Part shown: positions 45,366-53,755 of the stretch, in pieces
Position numbering within the stretch: the first letter of the stretch is position 1
How the letters are laid out: the number at the start of each line of letters is the position of its first letter
Assembly (NCBI RefSeq): GCF_029714185.1
Contig: NZ_CP121671.1
Span: 2,976,001-3,040,000 of the forward strand
Origin: Halobacillus naozhouensis
GTDB taxonomy: Bacteria > Bacillota > Bacilli > Bacillales > Halobacillaceae
Reading direction: 5' to 3'
DNA length: 64,000 nucleotides
Translations under genes and position numbers: made by a program
The notes under the pieces: model-generated
What the model was told of the DNA's origin: nothing
What the model saw: the letters and a program-made list of their open reading frames with translations, nothing else
The model's database searches: none

Positions 45366-45391
45366 TGTTAAGTTTTGTTAAGTTGTGTAAA
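45366..45391 (-). promoter_or_regulatory. PhoP-box-like triple hexamer upstream of the glycosylation operon
   Basis: On the minus strand TTTACA (45391-45386), TTAACA (45381-45376) and TTAACA (45371-45366) repeat at exact 10-base steps with CAAC and AAAC spacers. Same form as the array at 35606-35631. Confidence 0.45.
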
Positions 45392-45460
45392 GTTATACCC
45401 TGATATATCCATAAAAAAGTAAAACTTGTTAAAGCAGTCAATAACTTTGGTTCTCACAAA

Positions 45461-45500
45461 AAAACCCGATAAACAGTTAACAAAACTGCTATCGGGCCCT
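45461..45500 (-). terminator. Terminator after pgcA
   Basis: CCCGATA and TATCGGG with an inner CAGT/ACTG pairing, then TTTTTTTG on the minus strand, 5 bases past the pgcA stop. Confidence 0.9.
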
Positions 45501-45504
45501 GATA

Positions 45505-47220
45505 TTAAAGATGATGCTGAATTTTATGATTTACAGATTCCTTCACTACTTCAAGCAACTCACTACTATCTCTCCTGGAATTTGTCTTCACACCATAATA
45601 AAATTTAATTTTTGGCTCGGTGCCGGATGGACGAAGGCAGAACCAGCAGTCATTCTCGAGGTTAAATTTAAGAACATTTGCTTTTGGCAAGTGAATCGTC
45701 TCCACTTCTCCGTTTGCATTCGTTCTTTCAGATGATGTGTAATCTTCAACAGATTCCACTTTTAATCCGCCAGCTTCCTTTAGAGGATTTTCACGAAAGT
45801 CATCCATGATAGCTGTGATTTGCTGCGATCCTGATATTCCTTCCATTTTCAACGACTGAAGATCCTCTAGGAAATATCCATGCTTTTTGTAAAGGCCTTC
45901 TAACGCTTGCAGTAAAGTTTTTCCTTTAGACTTCCAATAAGCTGCAACCTCTGCTGAGAGCATAGCTGCTTGGACAGCATCCTTGTCTCGGGCAAAGTCT
46001 TTAACGAGATAACCATAGCTTTCTTCATAACCAAACAGGAATGTATGTTGGTCTGTTTCTTCATATTCCTTAATTTTCTCACCGATAAACTTAAAGCCAG
46101 TTAATGTATCTAATGAGGTCACTCCATAATGATTAGCAATGACTCGCCCAAATTCCGAGGTTACAATCGTCTTAATCATAATTCCATTACTCGGCAAGTC
46201 TTTATTCTGGGAAAGTAGGTAATCCAGCAGTAAAGCACCCGTTTGATTACCTGTTAACACTTGGTATTCTTCATTTTCATCCGGCACCGCTATCCCAAGT
46301 CTGTCAGCGTCTGGATCTGTTGCAATAAGAATATCAGCGTTTGTCTCTTTCCCTTTATTAATAGCCATTTCAAAAGCCTGATGTTCCTCTGGATTTGGCG
46401 AGGCAACAGTTGAAAATTCAGGGTCTGGCTTTGCTTGTTCAGCAACTGTATGAACATTAGTTAGTCCAATCTGACTTAGACCTTTTTCTACTAACATTTT
46501 TGCTGTTCCGTGAAGAGGAGTGAAAACGACACTAAAGTCTTCAACTGTTTTCGTTACTTCAGAATTTACATTTACCGTTTTTAATTCATCTAAATAAGCT
46601 TGATCAACATCTTCATCAATCCACTTCAATAAACCGGATTGTTCAAGTTCTGCTTGATCAGCTACCTCAACGGTTAATTCATTTTCTACTTGATCAACAA
46701 ATTTGATGACCGTTCCTGCTTCTTCAGGAGGCATCTGCCCGCCATCACCGTTATAAACCTTGAAGCCATTATATTCTGGTGGATTGTGACTGGCTGTGAT
46801 GACAACTCCTCCTGCAGCTCCTAGATATCTAACGGCAAACGAAAGTTCTGGAGTCGGTCTTAAGGAAGAAAACACATATGATTGAATGTCATGATTACCT
46901 AGTACCTTTGCTGTTTCAACAGCAAATTCCTTGGACATGTATCTGGAATCATAGGCAATAGCGACACCTTTCTCTTGTCCTTCTCTTTCCTCTATGTAGG
47001 CCGCCAACCCTTCCGCGGCACGACGAATCGTGTACACATTCATACGGTTCGTTCCTGCTCCTAGTTTGCCACGCATCCCTCCTGTACCAAACTCAAGGTT
47101 TTTGTAATAGGCATCCTCAAGGGATTGTTCATCACCTTGAATTTGATCCAATTGGGTACGTAGGTTTTTATCAAGAGATGCGAAAGAATGCCAACGCTCG
47201 TATTCCTGCCTCCAACTCAT
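45505..47220 (-). CDS. pgcA: Phosphoglucomutase PgcA
   Basis: 571 residues of the alpha-phosphohexomutase family. The active-site Ser loop is TASHNPPEYNGFKVY near residue 145, the metal loop DPDADRLG, the sugar loop GYEESYGYLV, and the phosphate loop RPSGTEPK near the C-terminus. It converts glucose-6-phosphate to glucose-1-phosphate for GtaB. The ATG at 47220 (MSWRQEYERW) has AAAGGAA 8 bases upstream. The longer frame to 47256 is unlikely. Alone between terminators. Confidence 0.96.
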   Translation of the reverse strand: MSWRQEYERWHSFASLDKNLRTQLDQIQGDEQSLEDAYYKNLEFGTGGMRGKLGAGTNRMNVYTIRRAAEGLAAYIEEREGQEKGVAIAYDSRYMSKEFAVETAKVLGNHDIQSYVFSSLRPTPELSFAVRYLGAAGGVVITASHNPPEYNGFKVYNGDGGQMPPEEAGTVIKFVDQVENELTVEVADQAELEQSGLLKWIDEDVDQAYLDELKTVNVNSEVTKTVEDFSVVFTPLHGTAKMLVEKGLSQIGLTNVHTVAEQAKPDPEFSTVASPNPEEHQAFEMAINKGKETNADILIATDPDADRLGIAVPDENEEYQVLTGNQTGALLLDYLLSQNKDLPSNGIMIKTIVTSEFGRVIANHYGVTSLDTLTGFKFIGEKIKEYEETDQHTFLFGYEESYGYLVKDFARDKDAVQAAMLSAEVAAYWKSKGKTLLQALEGLYKKHGYFLEDLQSLKMEGISGSQQITAIMDDFRENPLKEAGGLKVESVEDYTSSERTNANGEVETIHLPKANVLKFNLENDCWFCLRPSGTEPKIKFYYGVKTNSRRDSSELLEVVKESVNHKIQHHL

Positions 47221-47294
47221 GTAATCATTCCTTTTTTTATATGTATTTAGAGTCAATTATATCATAATTCATTTGTAAAATTAGACATAAAAAG

Positions 47295-47315
47295 GGACAG
47301 GAATTTTACCTGTCC
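47295..47315 (-). terminator. Terminator after the 38-residue gene
   Basis: GGACAGG and CCTGTCC pair around seven bases, then CTTTTTATG on the minus strand. Confidence 0.78.
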
Positions 47316-47322
47316 TATACTA

Positions 47323-47439
47323 TTAACTTTGTAATTGTTGGATCAATCGGTTAATTACATCTTCAGAAGAAGCTAGTTCAGATTTTTCAGATTGACTGAT
47401 AATCGACTGAAGGATTTCTTTCAAATCTTCTGCTTTCAT
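47323..47439 (-). CDS. Small protein of 38 residues, unknown
   Basis: MKAEDLKEILQSIISQSEKS is the first half, and the protein ends INRLIQQLQS. It is soluble, acidic at the start and helical, with an AAAGGTGGG ribosome site 7 bases before the ATG and a terminator 8 bases after the stop. Both signals support a real gene. I do not recognise a family. It lies between pgcA and vanZ. Confidence 0.65.
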   Translation of the reverse strand: MKAEDLKEILQSIISQSEKSELASSEDVINRLIQQLQS

Positions 47440-47501
47440 AGTTCCCACCTTTTCCTAAATACTCGTTAATATCTCCTATTCCTCAAAAATTCGATAATAA
47501 A

Positions 47502-48020
47502 CTATCTTTTTCGTCGGTTTTTAATAGGTCTTCCATAATTACAACTTCTAAGAAAATGCACGATGCTGATTAGTATAATAGCAATCAAGCCACCTGTACC
47601 GTCCAGAAACACATCACCGTAATATGGGGTACGATTTGGTGTAATACCCTGGTGCAGTTCATCACTAATTGCGTATACCAATGTTGCAATCCAAGCCGTG
47701 ATGATGGAGGATTGGTACGTTTGTCGAGTGGTTTTGCGGATGGCATGGTAAATCAAAACGGTTAAGACTAGAAATACGGTTACATGAGCACCCTTCCTAA
47801 TAAAAAACTCGATAAATCCAGCTATTCCAAGGGTTGCGATGCTAACCTCACTATAGTGATAAGTAAACGAGACTCCTTCAAACAATGGGATGAGTCCTGA
47901 GAGGTCAATCCAATTACCTAATAAGGGCTTCACATCCTGCTCCTCGTAAGGTGTCGATGATGAATAAAAAATTATTCCCATCCAGACGATGGCAGGGATC
48001 CAATATATAAACTTTTTCAT
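47502..48020 (-). CDS. VanZ family membrane protein
   Basis: 172 residues with five helices. FYSSSTPY near the N-terminus and SDELHQGITPNRTPYYGDVFLDGTGG (seen as ISDELHQ and FLDGTGG) are VanZ hallmarks. VanZ proteins raise tolerance to teicoplanin or act in wall polymer handling, without a defined reaction. The ATG at 48020 lies 7 bases after GAGGAAA. A start at 48032 is possible. It is divergent from the acyltransferase gene. Confidence 0.9.
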   Translation of the reverse strand: MKKFIYWIPAIVWMGIIFYSSSTPYEEQDVKPLLGNWIDLSGLIPLFEGVSFTYHYSEVSIATLGIAGFIEFFIRKGAHVTVFLVLTVLIYHAIRKTTRQTYQSSIITAWIATLVYAISDELHQGITPNRTPYYGDVFLDGTGGLIAIILISIVHFLRSCNYGRPIKNRRKR

Positions 48021-48253
48021 AGATTTCCTCACAATTTGTAAAACTATTTCTTATTTTAGCATATCTTCTTTTAATTTGTGAATATCTTTATCAAGGAAAC
48101 TATCTAATATAATCCTACCCATACAGGTAAGACCCCCCTAATAAATGTCGAAATATCGAATTCATTATTTGAGCCTGAGGTAATATCAATATGAATATTA
48201 GTTATCTAGATACTGTAAGCAATTAAATGTTATGGAACCAAGGAGGACTGAGT

Positions 48254-49300
48254 ATGGGACAAGCAAAGGAGAGACTCATATCAATAGATTTATTAAGATT
48301 CTTGGCTATCTGTGCAGTAGTTGTATTACACTGTGCTGCGCCATTACTTTATGAATATAATGGTTCAGGACCAAAGGTATGGTGGCTCGGTAATATATTG
48401 GATTCAATTTCACGCTGGTGCGTACCAGTCTTTGTAATGATTAGTGGAGCATTTATTTTGAAGCCATATCAAAACCAACAATCTTTGACTAAGTTTTTAA
48501 AGAAACGATTAACTAAAATTTTGTTACCTTTTATCTTTTGGAGTATTCTCTTTTTAGTGTATAAGGAATTCCATACTAACTCGGAAATAAATTTAGCTAT
48601 TGGAGTCAAGCAATTTTTGACTGGTGACGTTTATTACCATTTATGGTTCGTGTACATGATTGTGGGGCTATACCTCATCGCCCCCATCTTTCAAATATTC
48701 ATTTCAAAAACAAGTGAGAAATATATAATATATTTATTAGTTCTCTGGTTTATTTCCTCAATTATTTATCCTTTTGTAATGGAAGCGTTTGAAATGAATA
48801 TACGTTTTGATATACCCGCAACCGATGGATTTCTTGGTTATTTTTTGTTAGGTTATTATTTAATGAATTACCATATAAAAAATAAATATAGAGTTACATT
48901 ATACTTTTTAGGCATAGGCTCAATTTTTGTTACTATATTTGGAACATGGTATTTAACAGTAGTAAGAAGTGAAGGCACTTTTCGAGGTTACTTTTTTGAC
49001 AATCATTCTCCTAATGTATTTTTTGTTGCGGTGGCTTTATTTTTACTTTTCAAATATATGAATATGCCTTTTCTTGAGGAGTCTCCAAAAATTAGGAACC
49101 TGATATTAATAGCTAGTGGAGTTAGTTTTGGAATATATATGATACACCCTATTATACAGAATACAATAACCCGATATATACCTTTAACTGAACACTCGTT
49201 TGTTTCTGTCCCTCTAGTTGCTGTTATGGTAATCTCAATTAGTTTTGGGATAATTTATCTGATGCAACAAAATAAAATAACAAAAAAATTAGTGCTTTAA
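48254..49300 (+). CDS. Acyltransferase family 3 membrane protein (OafA/WecH-like)
   Basis: 348 residues with about 10 helices. LRFLAICAVVVLHCAAPLL carries the conserved RF-x-A and catalytic His of acyltransferase 3 proteins, and SRWCVPVFVMISGAFIL is the second family motif. It probably O-acetylates (or succinylates) a wall or capsule polymer. The ATG at 48254 follows AGGAGG at 8 bases. A longer frame from 48227 has no ribosome site. Ends before a terminator at 49299-49326. Confidence 0.9.
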   Translation: MGQAKERLISIDLLRFLAICAVVVLHCAAPLLYEYNGSGPKVWWLGNILDSISRWCVPVFVMISGAFILKPYQNQQSLTKFLKKRLTKILLPFIFWSILFLVYKEFHTNSEINLAIGVKQFLTGDVYYHLWFVYMIVGLYLIAPIFQIFISKTSEKYIIYLLVLWFISSIIYPFVMEAFEMNIRFDIPATDGFLGYFLLGYYLMNYHIKNKYRVTLYFLGIGSIFVTIFGTWYLTVVRSEGTFRGYFFDNHSPNVFFVAVALFLLFKYMNMPFLEESPKIRNLILIASGVSFGIYMIHPIIQNTITRYIPLTEHSFVSVPLVAVMVISISFGIIYLMQQNKITKKLVL

Positions 49301-49326
49301 GTGGATCTTCAAATAGGGATCCACTT
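49299..49326 (+). terminator. Stem-loop after the acyltransferase gene
   Basis: AAGTGGATC and GATCCACTT pair around ten bases, overlapping the stop codon. The following run is only CCATTTT, so it may act with the next hairpin. Confidence 0.6.
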
Positions 49327-49365
49327 CCATTTTAGTAAAAATAAAATATTAGTAATTATTCCCAT

Positions 49366-49400
49366 AAAGAAACAGGCTTCCGAGAAAAGCCTGTTTCTTT
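49366..49400. terminator. Bidirectional terminator
   Basis: AAAGAAACAGGCTT and AAGCCTGTTTCTTT form a 14-bp stem between the convergent acyltransferase and the hypothetical gene at 49399. Confidence 0.85.
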
Positions 49401-49998
49401 AATTGAATCCTATTCGATTCCATATAAACGATGATTCAGTATTCAAAGCGACAATTTTAGTATGCATTTTCAATAGATAACCTTCGAAATTAAATCGGTG
49501 AAGGTGCTTAAGAATGCTCTCTCCATCGGTATTTTGATACGTATAGAAAATGACAACAGGATGATGAAGTGAATCGTAAAAGAAAATCGGGTCTAAGCTT
49601 CGGGCCATTTTTCTAAAGGGCCACAAACCTAATCGAGTCACCCTATCAATGTAGGGGTCATCAAGAATCCTTTGCGAATCCCATTGCATATCTTTGTAAT
49701 AACTGTACTGCTGTAATTCATGATAGCATACAGCTGCCTGAAGATAAGAGAGCGGAGATTCATCACCTCTAATAGCCGCCATCGGATTCTGCTGCGCTTT
49801 ATCCTTTTGGCTAAATGAGTGCAAATGCCCTGCCCGGCTCCAAATGTGATTGCCCGAACTGACCATAAGTTGAGAAAATTGTTGTACGACTGGAGTTAAG
49901 TCACAAATTATGTTTTTCGCCTCCAGGTGCTGTGGAACAGCCATCCCCGATCTATTCGGTTGGGCTGCTAATCGAGTGAACCTAATCTTCCCCTTCAT
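49399..49998 (-). CDS. Hypothetical protein next to sinI/sinR-like genes
   Basis: 199 residues, no signal peptide or membrane segment. Composition is rich in His, Phe and Tyr, with a helical middle (SPLSYLQAAVCYHELQQYSYY) and a C-terminal beta-like part (VIFYTYQNTDGESILKHLHR). I do not recognise it. The start is ATG with AAGAGGTGG upstream. It lies 75 bases after the SinI-like peptide gene in the same direction, so it may belong to that transcript. Confidence 0.7.
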   Translation of the reverse strand: MKGKIRFTRLAAQPNRSGMAVPQHLEAKNIICDLTPVVQQFSQLMVSSGNHIWSRAGHLHSFSQKDKAQQNPMAAIRGDESPLSYLQAAVCYHELQQYSYYKDMQWDSQRILDDPYIDRVTRLGLWPFRKMARSLDPIFFYDSLHHPVVIFYTYQNTDGESILKHLHRFNFEGYLLKMHTKIVALNTESSFIWNRIGFN

Positions 49999-50073
49999 CC
50001 TTCCACCTCTTCCTACGGCCCATTCCTGCAGGCACTTTATTTAGAAAAAATGCAGTCAGGATCGAGCCGCAAT

Positions 50074-50196
50074 CTAAGCTCGTTCTCCTGAAATGAATTG
50101 CTTAATCTCTTCAATGCTGAGTCCAAGGTGTTTGGCTTCTTCTATAAGCTCGATCCATTCCTGATCAAGTTGTGCTTGTACTTTCGATTCTGCCAT
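50074..50196 (-). CDS. SinI-like peptide, in frame with the upstream SinR-like gene
   Basis: 40 residues. The core LDQEWIELIEEAKHLGLSIE matches SinI (LDQEWVELMVEAKE) and also the C-terminal dimerisation segment of SinR (LDSEWEKLVRDA). The ATG at 50196 follows AGAAGG at 8 bases. Position 50196 is exactly 83 codons after the SinR-like start at 50445, so the two are in one frame, split by TAA and six codons. It may be an independent anti-repressor or the detached C-terminal part of SinR. Confidence 0.85.
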   Translation of the reverse strand: MAESKVQAQLDQEWIELIEEAKHLGLSIEEIKQFISGERA

Positions 50197-50214
50197 GTGA
50201 TTACCTTCTCTCAT

Positions 50215-50445
50215 TTAATTTGCTTGATGATTGTTACGTAGCTGATTTAATAATAATAAATCCTCGAGCGGAACATTTAATGTATCGGCAAATTTTTTCA
50301 TAACGATAAGGGAAGGATTTCTTTGAATTCCTCGCTCGATATTGCTGATATAAGATTTTGATACGCCTGACATTCTAGCAAATTGATTTACGGTATATCC
50401 TTGTCCAAGGCGTAAGTCTCGTATTCTCTCTCCAAAGGTTGTCAC
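50215..50445 (-). CDS. SinR-like XRE-family helix-turn-helix regulator, DNA-binding domain only
   Basis: 76 residues. The HTH is RIRDLRLGQGYTVNQFARMSGVS plus SYISNIERGIQRNPS, here in two parts, close to SinR (KSYLSSIERNLQTNPS). B. subtilis SinR is 111 residues and uses its C-terminal helices to make tetramers and bind SinI. This protein ends after the HTH, at TAA. It lies after tasA on the same strand but behind a strong terminator at 50497-50534. It likely represses the tapA operon through the boxes at 53579-53596. The start GTG-less ATG has AAGACGTG upstream, a weak site. Confidence 0.87.
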   Translation of the reverse strand: MTTFGERIRDLRLGQGYTVNQFARMSGVSKSYISNIERGIQRNPSLIVMKKFADTLNVPLEDLLLLNQLRNNHQAN

Positions 50446-50496
50446 GTCTTTCTAGTCCCCCGCTTCCTCCCCGGATATATTCGGTTTTTTGTTAAA

Positions 50497-50534
50497 AAAA
50501 GCAGACACAAGCTGTTGTGCTTATGTCTGCTTTT
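50497..50534 (-). terminator. Terminator after tasA
   Basis: GCAGACATAAGC and GCTTGTGTCTGC (one G-T pair) around ACAACA, then TTTTTTTAAC on the minus strand, 14 bases after the tasA stop. It isolates the matrix genes from the sinR-like gene. Confidence 0.88.
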
Positions 50535-50547
50535 GTATTGTTCAAAG

Positions 50548-51369
50548 TTATGGTCTAAGAGGGTTACCTTCTTCTGAATTTGCCTTTTCATTGGTTTCAA
50601 TGAAACCATTCTCATCCACGTCACTTCCTTTGACGTCAAGGCCTCCCCATTGACGGGCTTCGAGAGTGAAAGTTACGTCGGCTGAATCACCCTGGAATTT
50701 GTTTTGAACATAGTATTCTTCATTCTCGTCCTTGGTCTTATCATCTACGAACTCAATTTTAATTTTTACGTTATCCGGATCTTTTGGAACAACTGGTATT
50801 CCAGTCCATTTGCTAGGGTTTACCGTTGCTATGTTGATTCGTCCGTCTTCGCTTACATATCCATCCGCGACTGCTGCTTCAATTTCCCCTATAGCACTAG
50901 AAACACCTTTAGAAACTTCATAGATATCCTTAAGAGTTATGTCGTCCTCACTAGATACGATATTTTTAGGAAATCCACCGCTGCCCCCTTCTGCTCCTAC
51001 CGTTATTACACTAACCTCGAACTGGTCTAGGTATTCTAATTCGTCATGATTATCCTCCATATCACTATCCCCGGGAGCCTCGTCATGAAATTCAAATTTA
51101 TCTATTGAAAGCAACACATCTTTAATGGCAAGGCTTCCCGTGTTAAACATTTTAAAAGACCTTGTAGCATGATCTCCCGGCTTTAAGTTCGAAATACTAA
51201 ATTCCTTTTCACCATTTAGATCCTGTAAATCCAGTTCAAGTGTACCTGTAGCCATTGTGTTATCTATAGCTTCTACGTCATTAAAGGCAGCGAATGTGCC
51301 TCCTCCGACTAAAGCTAACCCCATAGTAGCGGCTAAAGCGCCGTTTGTTAGTTTCTTTTTAATACCCAT
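50548..51369 (-). CDS. tasA: TasA/CalY family matrix protein, copy 2
   Basis: 273 residues. The signal peptide ends GGGTFAAFNDVEAIDNTMAT, with the FAAFNDVEA region cleaved by SipW-type peptidases. The mature part has the jelly-roll of TasA/camelysin (LKPGDHATRSFKMFNTGSL, YYVQNKFQGDSADVTFTLEA). It polymerises into extracellular fibres in biofilms. It has no HExxH zinc site that I can see. The ATG at 51369 follows AAAGGAGGGG. It lies 60 bases after the other TasA-like gene. Confidence 0.9.
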   Translation of the reverse strand: MGIKKKLTNGALAATMGLALVGGGTFAAFNDVEAIDNTMATGTLELDLQDLNGEKEFSISNLKPGDHATRSFKMFNTGSLAIKDVLLSIDKFEFHDEAPGDSDMEDNHDELEYLDQFEVSVITVGAEGGSGGFPKNIVSSEDDITLKDIYEVSKGVSSAIGEIEAAVADGYVSEDGRINIATVNPSKWTGIPVVPKDPDNVKIKIEFVDDKTKDENEEYYVQNKFQGDSADVTFTLEARQWGGLDVKGSDVDENGFIETNEKANSEEGNPLRP

Positions 51370-51429
51370 GGCGTCCCCTCCTTTCATAATTTAAGTAATG
51401 TATTCTTCATATCTGTTAATTTGAATGAA

Positions 51430-52041
51430 TTATTTTTCTTCGCCTGGCATTTGTGTAGCTTCGAAATCAATATGAATATTGGCACTTTCACCTTGATATT
51501 TATTTTGTTCAAATAGTTTAGAACCTTCGTGTAAAGTATCATCATTAACAAAAGTTACTTTAAAATCTATATTTGTCTTACCCTCAACTGGAAGACCTGG
51601 CTCCCCTTCCTCATTTTGGGTGACATCGACGTTACCAACTCCATTTAAAGCTCCCAAAGAACCGTTATATCTTTCTACTCCATCTTGTAAAATTTTAATA
51701 TTAAATTGATTCAAGAAATCCTGCATATCATTATCAGGTAATTCAGGGTGAGATACATTCGAATGCCCATCAAAACTTACATTTGCCAAGATCTCATTAA
51801 TATCTAATGTTCCCCCATTTCCCAGTACGAGGGTTTTTTCAAAAGAATCTCCTGGCTTTAAATTGTTTAGTTCAAACATTGCTTCTGCACCTTCACTTGT
51901 TGTCAAATTAAGCGTCCCAGCAGCAAACGTATTATCAATTGCTTCCACATCATTAAACGCCGCAAATGAACCTCCACCTACAAGTGCTAATCCTAGTGCT
52001 CCCGTTGCAATACCCATACCCATCTTCTTTTTAATGCTCAT
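51430..52041 (-). CDS. TasA/CalY family matrix protein, copy 1
   Basis: 203 residues. The signal peptide is nearly the same as in copy 2 (GGGSFAAFNDVEAIDNTFAA). The mature part is shorter, with LNNLKPGDSFEKTLVLGNGG and KLFEQNKYQGESANIHIDFEA at matching places. Size is closer to camelysin CalY. The start is ATG with GGGAGG 7 bases upstream. It lies 59 bases after sipW, in the tapA-sipW-tasA order. Confidence 0.92.
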   Translation of the reverse strand: MSIKKKMGMGIATGALGLALVGGGSFAAFNDVEAIDNTFAAGTLNLTTSEGAEAMFELNNLKPGDSFEKTLVLGNGGTLDINEILANVSFDGHSNVSHPELPDNDMQDFLNQFNIKILQDGVERYNGSLGALNGVGNVDVTQNEEGEPGLPVEGKTNIDFKVTFVNDDTLHEGSKLFEQNKYQGESANIHIDFEATQMPGEEK

Positions 52042-52100
52042 TTTACTTCCTCCCTAAAAATTTTTTTTATATTGAAGTCCCTACCCAAAGAGACGATCAA

Positions 52101-52661
52101 TCATGAAGTAGTTGATTCTTCTTTGTTTTTCGGATCAATCTCTCGCAATGCCCCTAAGATCGTGAAGAAGGCATAGCCTATCAGGAGTAATCCTGGAATA
52201 ATAAGCAGTATGGCCGTTCCCATTTGTGAGTTGGAAAAGTCTAAGAAGTAGCCTATATAAGGAACTGTCACACCTGTATATTTAGCAACGACGTTGTCAG
52301 CGAGTACTAACTGCTGATCTGGGGCATCGTTGTTATCCCCTTTTGTTTGAAACATTAATGAATCACCTTGTTGCACAACATCAACAATTCTGTGGGTGAC
52401 GAGTTTGTCTTCCGATTCGGAAAAAGTGATAATGTCACCTTTTTCAAGGTTCGCTGTATCAATTGCGGAGTCTACGGCAATGACTGACCCTGTTTGAAAG
52501 GTTGGTTCCATCGAACCCGATAAGACTACCTTAAATTGATGGCCGAAGAGAGTCGGATCCCCGCCTGATGCCCTCGAAATGATGACCAGGAACACCATGG
52601 CAATCAGGAGGGTAAACAAGATAACATTGACAGTCATGCTTAAGATTTTTTTTACTTTCAC
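52101..52661 (-). CDS. sipW: ER-type signal peptidase I SipW
   Basis: 186 residues. An N-terminal membrane helix is followed by VVLSGSMEPTFQTGSVIAVD with the catalytic Ser, then GDIITFSESEDKLVTHRIVD with His in place of the Lys of bacterial enzymes, the mark of SipW/ER-type peptidases, and a C-terminal helix. It processes TapA and both TasA proteins. The ATG is 20 bases after the tapA stop with AAGGGAGAGA upstream. Confidence 0.95.
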   Translation of the reverse strand: MKVKKILSMTVNVILFTLLIAMVFLVIISRASGGDPTLFGHQFKVVLSGSMEPTFQTGSVIAVDSAIDTANLEKGDIITFSESEDKLVTHRIVDVVQQGDSLMFQTKGDNNDAPDQQLVLADNVVAKYTGVTVPYIGYFLDFSNSQMGTAILLIIPGLLLIGYAFFTILGALREIDPKNKEESTTS

Positions 52662-52681
52662 TTGATTCTCTCCCTTCCTTA

Positions 52682-53560
52682 TTACTCCTTAGGGGTTGGT
52701 TGTTCTGACTTTTTTTGTTGGTCCTGCTGATTTTCTTGGGTATTTTCTTTTTTCATCTTTTCTTTTGAATCAGCTGCCTGTGCAGCCTTTGGTTGAGGTT
52801 CAGATTTTTCTTTCTTCACCTCTGGATTTGGCTCAGGGGATTGTGGAGATTCTGCGTTCTGCTTCTGCTCTTTTTCTGGTAAATCTTTAGGTTCAGCTTC
52901 ATTACCTTCAATTTCTTCTTCCTTCTTTTGTTGTTTAGCAGGCTCTGTATCAGTTTCTTGCTTTTTATTAGTTGGTTCTTTCTCCTCTAATGAAGATGGT
53001 TTCACTGCTTTCTCTTGGGCATGTTCTTTTCTAGCTTCCTTCTCTTTAGATTTTGGCAAGCTATACTCAATCTCTTCACTCCACAGCTCACCTTTACCTG
53101 GATGGCCTTTACTATGGTAAGCCTTAAACATGTACTTGCCAGGTGTATCAGCTTCCAAAATCATACGGAAAGTCTCACCAGGATCAAGCATTGGGATTAC
53201 ACCTTCAGCAACCTTCTCTCCCTTTTTTGGGTTTCCTTGTTCAGCAAAGTACACTTCATAAGTAGTTGTTCTTTGCATAACTTCCGAACCATCACCATTT
53301 TTTACAATGGCGAACAGTAGATTCTTTTCGGATCCTTGGTCTTTAAACTCCAAGGAGCTTTTATCCCAGTCTTGATCCTGTTCAACATCTGCTTGTATGG
53401 AAAAATTCACGGATTCGATATCGTTAAAAGCTGCGTTCGTTGGAACGGACAGAAGCGACTGACCTGATAACGGAGCACTAATAATAGTGACAGTTACTAA
53501 TAGGAGACTACACTTGCGTTTAAAAGGCTGAAAATGATCCCTGGACCGTCTTTTTCGCAT
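52682..53560 (-). CDS. tapA: TapA-like amyloid fibre anchoring/assembly protein
   Basis: 292 residues. The signal peptide ends near NAAFNDIESV, sharing the AFNDIES motif with TasA. The mature domain (residues 40-165) matches TapA, and the C-terminal 120 residues are a low-complexity Lys/Glu/Gln/Pro tail. TapA sets off TasA fibre growth and anchors fibres to the wall. The ATG at 53560 lies 7 bases after AAAGGGG. The GTG at 53566 is too close. Head of the matrix operon. Confidence 0.9.
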   Translation of the reverse strand: MRKRRSRDHFQPFKRKCSLLLVTVTIISAPLSGQSLLSVPTNAAFNDIESVNFSIQADVEQDQDWDKSSLEFKDQGSEKNLLFAIVKNGDGSEVMQRTTTYEVYFAEQGNPKKGEKVAEGVIPMLDPGETFRMILEADTPGKYMFKAYHSKGHPGKGELWSEEIEYSLPKSKEKEARKEHAQEKAVKPSSLEEKEPTNKKQETDTEPAKQQKKEEEIEGNEAEPKDLPEKEQKQNAESPQSPEPNPEVKKEKSEPQPKAAQAADSKEKMKKENTQENQQDQQKKSEQPTPKE

Positions 53561-53578
53561 CTCCACACCCCTTTCGCG

Positions 53579-53596
53579 AAGAACTTTTTGTTCTTT
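53579..53596 (-). promoter_or_regulatory. Inverted SinR-box operator upstream of tapA
   Basis: AAGAAC (53579-53584), a TTTTT spacer and GTTCTTT (53590-53596) form an inverted pair. GTTCTYT is the B. subtilis SinR consensus. It lies 19-36 bases before the tapA start, upstream of its ribosome site. Match is by eye only. Confidence 0.65.
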
Positions 53597-53755
53597 ATAA
53601 CGAATTTATAATTTGAGTATAGGTTGTACGGGATAAAATAGAAAACCGTAAAATCGACGATATTTTCTTTAAAACGAACAAAAATATATAGTTTACTCAC
53701 TTTAACTAGGAATATCTTAGTTTTACATTCTTTTTAGTGAACGTTTTACTTCTAT

